From a virus, in IMG/VR virus record IMGVR_UViG_3300050821_021923, positions 1 through 20,629 of that record: a DNA stretch of 20,629 nt, one strand, 5' to 3'. Position 1 is the first letter of the stretch; the number at the start of each line of letters is the position of its first letter. This document shows, in pieces, positions 7,364 through 14,084 of the stretch. A model generated the notes under the pieces. That model was not told the origin of the DNA and made no database searches. It saw only the letters and a program-made list of their open reading frames with translations. The translations under genes and the position numbers were made by a program.

Positions 7364-7555
7364 TTAACTGAACAGGTCCCAGCTGGCGTGCTCGCCGGGC
7401 GGGTAGAGGTTGTTGTCGCGCAGGCTCACCCAGACGATGCCGTCGCGGTGGGTCTTCTGGCCCTTAGCGTAGCCGGTGCCGCCGTTAGCGTTGAGCACGT
7501 TCGTCGCCTTCTGGCCGCCGGACGAGTGGGGTGTGACTACCGTCTGAACGCTCAT
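7364..7555 (-). CDS. Small carbohydrate-binding-module-like protein (CBM5/12-like), 63 aa
   Basis: The ATG at 7555 is preceded by GGAGG at 7560-7564, a good ribosome binding site. The 63-aa protein reads like one short module: TGYAKGQKTHRDGIVWVSLRDNN, then PPGEHASWDLF. The spacing of Tyr, Gly, the bare Trp, DNN, Pro-Gly and the closing Trp matches the CBM5/12 (chitin-binding type 3) fold as found in phage tail and head proteins, where it is usually one domain of a larger protein. Here it forms a whole gene. I infer a virion surface module that binds a polysaccharide of the host or its surroundings. It follows a terminator-like hairpin and precedes the 183-aa structural gene by 17 bases. Family assignment by eye only. 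Confidence 0.6.
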   Translation of the reverse strand: MSVQTVVTPHSSGGQKATNVLNANGGTGYAKGQKTHRDGIVWVSLRDNNLYPPGEHASWDLFS

Positions 7556-7566
7556 CCTGCCTCCGG

Positions 7567-7592
7567 AAAAAGCGGGGAGTGGTTAGCTCCCC
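7567..7592 (-). terminator. Rho-independent terminator-like hairpin
   Basis: On the minus strand GGGGAG (complement of 7587-7592), a 7-base loop and CTCCCC (complement of 7574-7579) are followed by GC and a run of five T (complement of 7567-7571). That is the shape of an intrinsic terminator. It lies after the minor head gene, just before the ribosome binding site of the next gene, so it would lower, not abolish, transcription into the genes to the left, perhaps subject to antitermination by the NusG-like protein. Confidence 0.6.
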
Positions 7593-7608
7593 GAGTCGAG
7601 GGGAGGAT

Positions 7609-7659
7609 GCCCGTGACGGGCAGCGCGCACCTCGCGGAGGTGCGAGCCGCCGGGGGCTC
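7609..7659. repeat. Three further stem-loops in tandem before the terminator-like hairpin
   Basis: Three perfect inverted repeats follow each other: GCCCG/CGGGC at 7609-7621 with a 3-base loop, GCACCTC/GAGGTGC at 7627-7643 with a 3-base loop, and GAGCC/GGCTC at 7644-7659 with a 6-base loop. Together with the terminator-like hairpin they fill the whole 109-base gap between the minor head gene and the next gene. The use of the gap as a structured RNA or as a processing or termination site is inferred. Confidence 0.75.
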
Positions 7660-7664
7660 GAAGC

Positions 7665-8594
7665 TCAACTGAAACCAGGAACGATCGGTCGGCTCACGCA
7701 CCGACAGTTTATGAGCTGACCGGGAAGGATGTGTTTCCCCTCATCCGGGTCGTACCAGCCGGTCGCCAAATCGAAGACGATCTTATCGCGACCCGCCTTC
7801 AGATGGCTGGGGCGAGGTTCCTTGCCAGCGGTCGAATGAATCCACACCGCCTGGGTGATCCCGAGTTCCAACTGGCGGGCGCGCTGCAGTGAGGCGCCGG
7901 CCTTGTTGTTCTGATCCCGCGCGATAAGGTGCGCCCGGCGCTTGACCACGCCGAACTGATGTTGCAGGTCATCGCTCAACTGCTTAAGGTCACGGCCGGT
8001 GGCCACGGAGCGCGCGACAATACCCTCAATTTCCTGAAAGTATCGGGCCGGGATCGAGCGGATCAAGCTGACGTTCTCGTTGATCACGGCACGGTAGACG
8101 TCGCGCATCGCCGGGGTCATAGTGAACCGGACCGCCATCCCGCCGCGCTCCAGGCTGCGGCGCAGCGCGACGTCCGAGCGCTGGGCGATGGACCGCGCGA
8201 AGAACTTGGCGAGGTCTGCGGCGAGGTCGTCGAAGCGCCGGCGCCAATCGGCAGAGAGCCGGCGCACCCGGCGCGAGAGCGCGGCGGCGGGCAGCTCGTC
8301 CTGGGCAATGTGCGGCGGGTCCGCGCGGTACGCCGCCGCGACCCAGTGCGCGGTCGAGCGCTGCATGGCATCGATCAGGCGCAGCAGCTTCTTGCGGTAC
8401 TCGACCTCGACCGCGAGGGCCGGGCGGACGGGGGCGAGGGTTTTGGTCTTACGCGGCGTAGCATCAACCGCGGCGGTGGGACGCTGGGCGCCCGCTGGGC
8501 GCAAGAAAGGATTAGGCGAGGCGCGGTCGCGGGGTTGAACTAAGATAATTTTACGATTTGTGTCGGGTGAAGAAACTAGCTTAATCTTAATCAT
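7665..8594 (-). CDS. Minor head protein, SPP1 gp7 / Mu F type (phage head morphogenesis)
   Basis: This 309-aa protein ends with the signature of the phage head morphogenesis family (Mu gpF, SPP1 gp7): ARDQNNKAGASLQRARQLELGI, then AVWIHSTAGKEPRPSHLKAGR near residues 245-265, and PGQLINCRCVSRPIVPGF at the end. Proteins of this family sit in or on the capsid at the portal vertex, associate with the portal and help DNA delivery or assembly. The length is normal. The first 60 residues are basic and the DNA there is more AT-rich than the rest. The start ATG at 8594 overlaps the stop of the PhyH-type gene (ATGA). The usual partner, the portal gene, is separated from it here by five metabolic genes, an unusual arrangement. 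The gene is followed by a hairpin-filled gap. Confidence 0.9.
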   Translation of the reverse strand: MIKIKLVSSPDTNRKIILVQPRDRASPNPFLRPAGAQRPTAAVDATPRKTKTLAPVRPALAVEVEYRKKLLRLIDAMQRSTAHWVAAAYRADPPHIAQDELPAAALSRRVRRLSADWRRRFDDLAADLAKFFARSIAQRSDVALRRSLERGGMAVRFTMTPAMRDVYRAVINENVSLIRSIPARYFQEIEGIVARSVATGRDLKQLSDDLQHQFGVVKRRAHLIARDQNNKAGASLQRARQLELGITQAVWIHSTAGKEPRPSHLKAGRDKIVFDLATGWYDPDEGKHILPGQLINCRCVSRPIVPGFS

Positions 8595-9325
8595 ACCACT
8601 ACCAACCGTATCGCACGTTGCAGCGCCTCGTCGGCGGGGTAGCGGTCGCCAAGCAAGTCACGGGGGACGGCTTCCAGGCGGTCCCAGCGGTAGCTTTCCG
8701 GCGGGTCGCTAACGCCCCAGCGCGCCCACAGCAGCAGGCGTGGGGCGAGCGCCCGATCGCCGACGTGGAGGCCAGAGGTGTCAGCGAAAAACACCGTGCC
8801 TGCCTTACCGGTGACCGTGGCGACGCGCTCGGGCGGGGGCTCGGCAGGGTCGTAACCCAACTCAGCATCCGTCAAACAATGACTACCGCGCTGGTAGCGG
8901 TGGACCCCACCATCGGTGCCAAACATGAACATCACCAACTGCTTACGGTCGTCGCCGTCGCGGTGCCAGTAGTGGGTGTCCACATAAGGTAGCTGACCCG
9001 ACGCGGGCTGCGTCCAGAAAGCATTTACCGAGTAGAGCAGCGGCAACTCGCCAAAGTACTCCTGAGCCGCCGAATAAGTTGCTAACGCCAACTCAAAAAA
9101 ATTCGGCGCCGTCACTACATCCCGCATGTGGTGACTAAACGCGGGCCAGCGACTCTCCGCTAGCACTTGAAAGAGCGGAAGTGGCGGCTCGGTCGCTTTA
9201 GCTGCGACATGCGCGTTCCACACCAGTGTCTCACGTAGATGTTTGCGAAGGACCGCATGTGGTCCTGTCCAGAACGGCGAAAGATAGATACCATCGTGAC
9301 GGATGGCGTCAATTATATTACTCAA
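8591..9325 (-). CDS. PhyH-type Fe(II)/2-oxoglutarate-dependent oxygenase
   Basis: The frame is open back to 9445, but the part before 9325 overlaps the CgeB-like gene and reads as Arg/Gly-rich noise. The TTG at 9325 overlaps that gene's TGA (TTGA), and AT-rich coding begins there, so I chose it, giving 244 aa. The iron-binding facial triad is visible: THYWHRDGDD with His and Asp near residues 121 and 123, and SGLHVGD with the distal His near 187; an Arg follows in LAPRLLLWARWG, as expected for the 2-oxoglutarate contact. The surrounding layout (DTHYWHRD, GSH, GKAGTVFFADTSGLH) matches the phytanoyl-CoA dioxygenase family. Such enzymes hydroxylate lipids, sugars, amino acids or small molecules. 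Being between a glycosyltransferase and a head gene, it may modify a glycan precursor or a virion protein. Substrate not visible. Confidence 0.8.
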   Translation of the reverse strand: MSNIIDAIRHDGIYLSPFWTGPHAVLRKHLRETLVWNAHVAAKATEPPLPLFQVLAESRWPAFSHHMRDVVTAPNFFELALATYSAAQEYFGELPLLYSVNAFWTQPASGQLPYVDTHYWHRDGDDRKQLVMFMFGTDGGVHRYQRGSHCLTDAELGYDPAEPPPERVATVTGKAGTVFFADTSGLHVGDRALAPRLLLWARWGVSDPPESYRWDRLEAVPRDLLGDRYPADEALQRAIRLVVV

Positions 9326-10167
9326 TTCACGCCACCAGCATGAAGCACATCCCTCCAGAACACCGCGGGGTGGTGCTCGGCGGTGACCCGACGGTGAAGC
9401 GCGGCGGCGATCTCCTGCGCCTCGTCGTCGTAGCTTCGCGCCCAATCCAGCTTGGCGCGGGCGTCGTCCGGGTTCTCGTACTCCAGGTACTCGGTTCCGG
9501 GCGTGAACCAGCGGGCGGTAGCGCCGTTGCGGCGTTCTAGAAGCAGGCTTTGAGAGAAGCCTGCTTCTAGAACCCGACCCTTCACGTGGTCGGCGTTGCC
9601 GGTGCCGTTAATCGGCGCGTTGACCACCACTCGGCAGTCACAGAGGAACCGCGCCATCTCGTCGTGGCCGACGAGGCCCGGTGAGGCGGCACCCGTAGCC
9701 GCGATGACCCCGGTGCGCTCGCCAATGTCGCTGCCGGTGTAGCCCACCGGGACGGTGCGCTCGACCCAGGGGCGCGGCGCGTAGGGGCGCGGGTCGACCG
9801 GGGTCAGCTTGGTCAGGAAGCCCTCGCGCTCGGTCCCGTCGATGCTGACGTAGACCGAGAAGCAGTCCTCGCGCCGGTAGGCGTCCAGTGTCGGGTGCCA
9901 GGCATTGTCGCTCGCGTCGCCGCAGAGCAATACCGACGGCGCGACGTCGCGCAGGCGGCGTAAGACGTCGGTACCCGGCACGAACCCGACGACCGAGCCG
10001 AGGTAGACGATAAGCTCGGGGCGCAGGCTCTCGGCCTGGGTCACGAGGTCCATGTACCGGTCGTGCTCGTCGTAGCGCCGCGGCGTGACGTCCCAGCCGA
10101 CGGCCTCCAGGCTGCGCCACATGACCTCGCAGTTCGGCGTGCGGGTGTGGAGGAAGAGGGCCTTCAC
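9322..10167 (-). CDS. CgeB-like glycosyltransferase (GT-B fold, GT4-type C-terminal domain)
   Basis: The GTG at 10167 overlaps the TGA of the preceding glycosyltransferase (GTGA) and starts VKALFLHTRTPNCEVM, giving 281 aa; the longer open frame upstream is a shadow of that gene. The N-terminal half has Rossmann-like strands (ALFLHTRT, ELIVYLGSVVG, SVLLCGD). The C-terminal half carries the pattern of CgeB-type Glyco_trans_1_2 domains: VVVNAPINGTGNADHVKGRVLEAG, LLLERRNGATARWFTPGTEYLEY and an ending EEIAAALHRRVTAEHH-like helix. This matches the sugar-nucleotide binding region GR-x-x-EA...LLxE. Phage genes of this kind are linked to glycosylation of proteins, DNA or cell-wall sugars; here the surroundings favour a glycan on virion or host surface. 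A 17-bp perfect hairpin lies over codons for GRVLEAGFSQSLLLER at 9534-9573. Confidence 0.82.
   Translation of the reverse strand: MKALFLHTRTPNCEVMWRSLEAVGWDVTPRRYDEHDRYMDLVTQAESLRPELIVYLGSVVGFVPGTDVLRRLRDVAPSVLLCGDASDNAWHPTLDAYRREDCFSVYVSIDGTEREGFLTKLTPVDPRPYAPRPWVERTVPVGYTGSDIGERTGVIAATGAASPGLVGHDEMARFLCDCRVVVNAPINGTGNADHVKGRVLEAGFSQSLLLERRNGATARWFTPGTEYLEYENPDDARAKLDWARSYDDEAQEIAAALHRRVTAEHHPAVFWRDVLHAGGVN
9534..9573. repeat. Perfect 17-bp inverted repeat inside the CgeB-like gene
   Basis: GTTCTAGAAGCAGGCTT (9534-9550) and its exact complement (9557-9573) flank a 6-base loop. On the minus strand it codes for part of the conserved GRVLEAG...LLLER motif. The codons used here (CTA, TCT, CAA, CTT) are unusual for this GC-rich gene. 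No T-run follows, so it is not a standard terminator. Confidence 0.95.
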
Positions 10168-10814
10168 CCGGGCACGTCGACGTTGAAGCCGCGCAGGTGC
10201 GACAGGTCGTAGCCCGCGCCGTGGGTGGCGGCCCAGCGCTCCAGGAACACCGGCATGTCGTCCTCGTAGCGGGATGGCGTCGCATCGGCAGGCAGCGTGA
10301 CGATCGTGGTCTCGTGGACCGGCTCGCAGCGGCCGGCGGCGGCCCAGACGCGGAGCCCGAGGTCGCAGTCGCCGAAGCCGTGGCGGTAACGCGGATCGTA
10401 CCAGCCACCGACCGCGTGGGCGTCCTCGAGACGCATGAACGGGAAGTACGCGTAGTAACGGCCGAAAACTTGTCCTGTGTGCGGCGCTTGACGGAGCCCT
10501 AGGATGAACAACTGATCTCCCGCGCGACGCAGGTAGCCCTCGACCGCTAGCTCGTCCCAGCCCTCGACGTAGGCGTGGTCGTCGACGAACGCCGTGATGA
10601 AGTCGCCCGTCGCGTGACGGAACGCCGCGGCGTGGGCCGGCACGTTGCCTCTCGGCTCTTGCTCCTCGACCCATACGACACCGGCGTGGCGGACCGGGAA
10701 CGGCGAGACCGCGATGACCTCGACCCGGTGGCGGGTCGTCGCTTCGGCGATGTTGCCCAGCGTCCGCTCCAGCAGCTCCGGGTGAAGCGACGGTAGCGTA
10801 ATGCTGATCCTCAC
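10164..10814 (-). CDS. GT2-like (GT-A fold) glycosyltransferase
   Basis: The start GTG at 10814 overlaps the stop of the methyltransferase gene (GTGA) and gives 216 aa. The protein begins with MRISITLPSLHPELLERTLGNI, the first strand and helix of a GT-A fold, and contains GDFITAFVDDHAYVEGWDE near residues 70-88, where the DD pair corresponds to the DXD motif that binds metal and nucleotide sugar. RHGFGDCDLGLRVWAAAGRC near 145 resembles the ED-like motif of GT2 enzymes. Length fits a single catalytic domain without membrane segments. It would transfer a sugar from a nucleotide sugar to an unknown acceptor. The CgeB-like enzyme follows it immediately, so the two may act one after the other on one glycan. 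Confidence 0.8.
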   Translation of the reverse strand: MRISITLPSLHPELLERTLGNIAEATTRHRVEVIAVSPFPVRHAGVVWVEEQEPRGNVPAHAAAFRHATGDFITAFVDDHAYVEGWDELAVEGYLRRAGDQLFILGLRQAPHTGQVFGRYYAYFPFMRLEDAHAVGGWYDPRYRHGFGDCDLGLRVWAAAGRCEPVHETTIVTLPADATPSRYEDDMPVFLERWAATHGAGYDLSHLRGFNVDVPG

Positions 10815-11419
10815 TCCGGGTAGGCGAACGCCGCGCCGCGGTACGAGGAGTCGGGGTCGGACTCCTGCATGTACTCGATCCGGTGCGTCGGGCTCCACTC
10901 GGTCAGCGCGTCGCGGATCAGGTCGTAGTCGAAGTCGCGCACCTGGCCGTCGACCATGTAGCCGTCGACCCCGAAGTCCCTACCCGGCACGCGAAAGTCG
11001 TGGAACGCCAGCACGCCCTGGCCCCGCGGGATCGCGGCGATCTCGTCGCGGCAGGGCCAGCGGGCGCTGGAGTCCGGGAAGTTGTGCGCGTCGAGGAAGA
11101 ACAGCGTGCGGGCGACGGGCAGCGTGGGCATGATGTCGCGCAGCATCTGCGGCGAATCACCCTGGCAGAGCTGCCAGTCCGCCTCGCCGGCCTCGGCCGC
11201 CAGCAGCTCACGGGTCTGCTCCAGGCACGCCGGGTTGATCTCGATCCCCACGTAGCGCGGCGCGATCCGGCAGAACTCCAGCGCACTGCGGCCCGCCGCA
11301 ATGCCCGTCTCGACGATGACCTCGATGCCGCGCTCCGCGACGATGTCGGCGATCCGAGCGCGCAGGAACCGGTCGTCGAGCGCGTAGCCGGGGTGCGTCC
11401 AGCGGGGGTAGTCAGTCAC
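10811..11419 (-). CDS. Class I SAM-dependent methyltransferase (Methyltransf_24-like)
   Basis: This 202-aa protein starts with GTG at 11419, overlapping the 82-aa gene's stop (GTGA). VIVETGIAAGRSALEF near residues 34-49 is the glycine-rich SAM site, YVGIEINPACL near 56-66 the following acidic strand, and RTLFFLDAHNFPDSS near 104-118 the LDAH motif seen in the Methyltransf_24 and cephalosporin-hydroxylase-like groups. GVLAFHDFRVPG near 136 gives the HD pair common in these families. These proteins are O-methyltransferases, often of sugars. Its position directly before two glycosyltransferases suggests methylation of a sugar in the same pathway. An alternative is a non-enzymatic homologue; the motifs look intact, so activity is likely. 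Confidence 0.85.
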   Translation of the reverse strand: MTDYPRWTHPGYALDDRFLRARIADIVAERGIEVIVETGIAAGRSALEFCRIAPRYVGIEINPACLEQTRELLAAEAGEADWQLCQGDSPQMLRDIMPTLPVARTLFFLDAHNFPDSSARWPCRDEIAAIPRGQGVLAFHDFRVPGRDFGVDGYMVDGQVRDFDYDLIRDALTEWSPTHRIEYMQESDPDSSYRGAAFAYPE

Positions 11420-11664
11420 CCGAGTAACTCCCGCGCCCGAGTAACAGCTTCTTCAAAAGAAGAACATATTTCGACAACTACACCGTCGCCATCGAACGGA
11501 TCCCAAATGAAGATGCGACCTAAGCGATCCTTAACTACATCAAGGCGAGGACCATAATCCATCGCCGCATCGTAAGCATCATCGCTAACGTTTAAGCTAC
11601 TTGAGACAAAATGCTCGTGGTCGTCAGACCAACCATCGTACGGAGGATCCAGCGTGACGCTCAT
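11416..11664 (-). CDS. Small acidic protein of unknown function (82 aa)
   Basis: The ATG at 11664 shares its A with the TGA stop of the portal gene (TGATG), and its own stop overlaps the methyltransferase start (GTGA), which supports a true, coupled gene. The protein is acidic, beginning MSVTLDPPYDGWSDDHEHF, with beta-like stretches RIFIWDPFDGDGVVVEICSSF and a C-terminal helix. No motif is recognised. The gene is more AT-rich than both neighbours, suggesting a later arrival, perhaps together with the enzyme block that follows. A small regulatory or accessory protein of that block is possible. Confidence 0.7.
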   Translation of the reverse strand: MSVTLDPPYDGWSDDHEHFVSSSLNVSDDAYDAAMDYGPRLDVVKDRLGRIFIWDPFDGDGVVVEICSSFEEAVTRARELLG

Positions 11665-13499
11665 CAGTGCGCGCTAAAACCGCCCGATGCGGCCCCTCCA
11701 AACTTGGCCGCGGTGTTCGTGATGCCCGTGGCCAGCCGGTTGGCCGGATCCTTCGGCGGCGGGGTGCGACCGGGCGGCTGCTCACCTAATTCCTCGGGTG
11801 GCTTCTCGCCCTTGCCTTCGAGCATCTCGCCAGGCTGCTGCATCGGCTGACCAGTCTCCGGATCTAGCTGCCCGCCACCCTGCGCTAGCAACTCGGCTTG
11901 TTGCTGCTCCTGCTCGAACTCCTCCTGGGCCTGCTCTAGCTCCTGCTCCTCCAGCGCCGCCTCGACATCGAGGCCCTGGTACTGGGAGTCGGGGTCGGCG
12001 GCGAGGCGCTGGGCGATCGTCTTAGCGGTGATCACGCCCATGGCGAAATTGGCGTTGTCGATGTCGGTCTTGGTCTTCTGGATAGCGATCTTGCCAGCCT
12101 CGTCCAGCTGCCAAAGCGGGTTCCAATCCGCCTCGATGTCGGGGTCGACGTCGCCGAACTCGCTGAGCTGGATGAAATCCAGCATCCGCCGTAGCGGGTC
12201 GGCGAACAAGAACTCCTGGTAGGCGTGGATGTAATCGTAGAAGACTCTGATCTCGCCCTCGCTCGACGCGTTCAAACCGGCGGGCTGGATACCGAGCAGC
12301 TTGACCAGCGGTATACGGCTGACCGCCGACATGTGCTCCTGGCTCTGCGCTTGGAGCTCGTGCAGTCCGGCGATCGAGGCCGAGACGTTGGTGAACTCCT
12401 CCTGGTCCTTGTCCAGGAGCATCAGCCCCTGGTTGTTGCGCAGGTTGTTGAACAGCTGCGCGCGGTTGAACAGCAATTCCCCGTCGACCTGCATCGTCTC
12501 GCTGAGGTTCGTGCCGAGCACGAACGTGGTGAAGCTGACCACGAGGTCGGCCACGGCCTGGCGGGTGCGCAGCCAGTTGGTGACGTACGGCATCGCCATC
12601 TGGGTCATCGAGAGGCCGCCGAACGAGTAGGCGGGCTTCAGGATGTCCGGCACCTCGCGGCCGATCAGCGTCATCAGACGCGTGGAGTGGAGCTCCGTAC
12701 CCATGACGAACCACTCGCTCGGCTTGTACCAGCTGGGGCTAAGCGGGTTGTTCGAGTTATACCGCGTCGGGTACGTCCACACCGGCTCGACGTTGACGAA
12801 GCGCTTGAGGCTGCCGCGGGCCACCTTGGCCTTGGACATCTCGTTGCGGCCGTCGCCGACGTTGCTCTTCAGCTCAGCCGCGTCGCCGGACGAGAGCGGC
12901 GCGTCGAAGTCGATATCGAGCGTGTCGATGAAGATGTGCCCGCGACCGTAGAACCCGTCGTGCGCGGCAGCCTTGGCGAGCGTGGGCAGGACCTTGAGCT
13001 CCTTGATCAGCTCGTTCATGCGGCCGATGCGGTCGTCAGCCCTACCCCTCTCGCCCTCGCCCTTAGTCTTGAGCGTGATGCCCTCGCGGGTCATCTCGTA
13101 GGCGATGGTCTCCACGATGGCGCGGTACTCGGGGCGCTGGGCCAGCTCGGCCAGCGCGGTGTAGCCGAGGAAGCCCTGGCCCTCCATAAGGGAGGAGGTT
13201 GCGGCCCACTGCTGCGCCCACCCCGATACCTGGATCGGGGTGCTGTCCATCGCCAACTTGGGCGCGGCCACCTTGCGGTCGGGCGGTACCACGCCGGGGT
13301 ACGGCTGGGCCGGGGCCAGCAGCTGCTGGAGCTTGGCGTCGTACGCCAGCTTCTGGGCGGCGTCGCTGCGCGCGGCGGACCTGTTGACCAGCTCCCGGCT
13401 GACCGCGAGGCGGCCGCCGTTGCGCGAGACCGCCGCCTCGAACGCCGGGATCGTCGCCGGGACGACGCGGAGGTTAGAGGCGGGCATCGGGCAGAACAC
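11664..13499 (-). CDS. Portal protein, DUF1073 type
   Basis: The 611-aa product matches the DUF1073-type phage portal family in pattern: LGYTALAELAQRPEYRAIVETIAYEMTREGI near residues 110-140, HDGFYGRGHIFIDTLD near 190-205, FVNVEPVWTYPTRYNSNNPLSPSWYKPSEWFVMG near 245-280, and ISRIPLVKLLGIQPAGLNASSEGEIRVFYDYIHAYQE near 410-445. A twelve-subunit portal ring forms the DNA entry channel of the head. The last 100 residues are a Gln/Glu-rich coiled-coil-like tail (EEQELEQAQEEFEQEQQQ) and a proline-rich end. The start shown is GTG at 13499, with AAGG close upstream; ATG at 13487 is an alternative. It overlaps the upstream gene by 26 bases (14 with the ATG). Next to the trigger-factor-like and terminase genes it defines the head module. 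Confidence 0.92.
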   Translation of the reverse strand: MFCPMPASNLRVVPATIPAFEAAVSRNGGRLAVSRELVNRSAARSDAAQKLAYDAKLQQLLAPAQPYPGVVPPDRKVAAPKLAMDSTPIQVSGWAQQWAATSSLMEGQGFLGYTALAELAQRPEYRAIVETIAYEMTREGITLKTKGEGERGRADDRIGRMNELIKELKVLPTLAKAAAHDGFYGRGHIFIDTLDIDFDAPLSSGDAAELKSNVGDGRNEMSKAKVARGSLKRFVNVEPVWTYPTRYNSNNPLSPSWYKPSEWFVMGTELHSTRLMTLIGREVPDILKPAYSFGGLSMTQMAMPYVTNWLRTRQAVADLVVSFTTFVLGTNLSETMQVDGELLFNRAQLFNNLRNNQGLMLLDKDQEEFTNVSASIAGLHELQAQSQEHMSAVSRIPLVKLLGIQPAGLNASSEGEIRVFYDYIHAYQEFLFADPLRRMLDFIQLSEFGDVDPDIEADWNPLWQLDEAGKIAIQKTKTDIDNANFAMGVITAKTIAQRLAADPDSQYQGLDVEAALEEQELEQAQEEFEQEQQQAELLAQGGGQLDPETGQPMQQPGEMLEGKGEKPPEELGEQPPGRTPPPKDPANRLATGITNTAAKFGGAASGGFSAH

Positions 13500-13806
13500 C
13501 GACCTTTGTAAGCCACTCGATCAGGACGCTCCGAGCGGCGTAACGCAGCGTAGTAAAGCCAGCATCGATCAGTTCGCCGACCCACGAGAAGCGCATGGGG
13601 CACAACAACGTCTTCAGGTCGTGGTCGGATATCTCGACCGTCTCGACGCTGTCCGGACGCACAGCGAGCTTCTCACGCGCAGCCTGCTCGATCCGATCGA
13701 ACTCAGCGGCGACGAAACGCACGGTGAACTGTTGCGGCGGGATTATCGCCTCGTTAGTCTCAGCGTCCTCGATCCTAAAGACGATACGCACGCTCCTATC
13801 CGTCAC
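13474..13806 (-). CDS. Small protein of unknown function (110 aa)
   Basis: GTG at 13806 overlaps the stop of the preceding gene (GTGA). The protein starts MTDRSVRIVFRIEDAETNEAIIP, an acidic and beta-rich N-terminus, and has a more hydrophobic and basic C-terminal half ending SVLIEWLTKVGVLPDARL. It contains no recognisable motif, no signal peptide and no membrane segment. Its place between a small conserved phage protein and the portal suggests a role in head assembly, for example as an accessory or connector protein, but the sequence does not show it. Confidence 0.65.
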   Translation of the reverse strand: MTDRSVRIVFRIEDAETNEAIIPPQQFTVRFVAAEFDRIEQAAREKLAVRPDSVETVEISDHDLKTLLCPMRFSWVGELIDAGFTTLRYAARSVLIEWLTKVGVLPDARL

Positions 13807-14084
13807 GCCACGTACCCCCGACCCTGACGCCCGTTGAGGATCTTCAGGCGGACCTCGTCGCGGTTCACGCCCCAGACGACGACGCCGTCGGTCAGGATCG
13901 GCGAATCTTTGTTGGTCTCAACCCACTGCACGAAGCCACGGTCGCCGTCCGGGGCCTCGGTGAACGCGTAGCCGGCGTAGGTCTCGGGCCGCAGGTCTAC
14001 CGGTGTCTGCGGATCAACCGCCGGCCCCCGGGCGACGACACCGCCGAGGTTCAAACCGTTCGGATGGCTGCAGGCGATGATCAC
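13803..14084 (-). CDS. Conserved small phage protein (93 aa), unknown function
   Basis: GTG at 14084 overlaps the stop of the trigger-factor-like gene (GTGA); the longer open frame upstream to 14234 lies over that gene and was rejected. The product starts MIIACSHPNGLNLGGVVARG and continues with YAGYAFTEAPDGDRGFVQWVETNKDSPILTDGVV. This arrangement (cation-like HPNGL, GYGxT, an aromatic-Trp stretch and a short final strand) resembles a family of small phage proteins with LPHGL and GGYGIT motifs that often sits near terminase and portal genes. I recall no established function for it. A small structural or assembly protein is the best guess. Confidence 0.65.
   Translation of the reverse strand: MIIACSHPNGLNLGGVVARGPAVDPQTPVDLRPETYAGYAFTEAPDGDRGFVQWVETNKDSPILTDGVVVWGVNRDEVRLKILNGRQGRGYVA

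Noticed and set aside
9326-9445. N-terminal extension of the PhyH-type frame
   Set aside because: It lies over the end of the CgeB-like gene and is low complexity; TTG at 9325 fits the TTGA junction.
9507-9520. GGCGGTAGCG, similar to the RfaH ops element, here and near 16388
   Set aside because: Both are on the plus strand, opposite to transcription, and inside codons for ordinary residues; chance in GC-rich sequence is likely.
10168-10674. N-terminal extension of the CgeB-like frame
   Set aside because: It overlaps the GT2-like gene in another frame and is Arg/Pro-rich noise; the GTG at 10167 overlapping the upstream stop is a better start.
12225-13511. A 428-aa open frame on the plus strand opposite the portal gene
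   Set aside because: Antisense shadow; the portal on the minus strand has clear family motifs.
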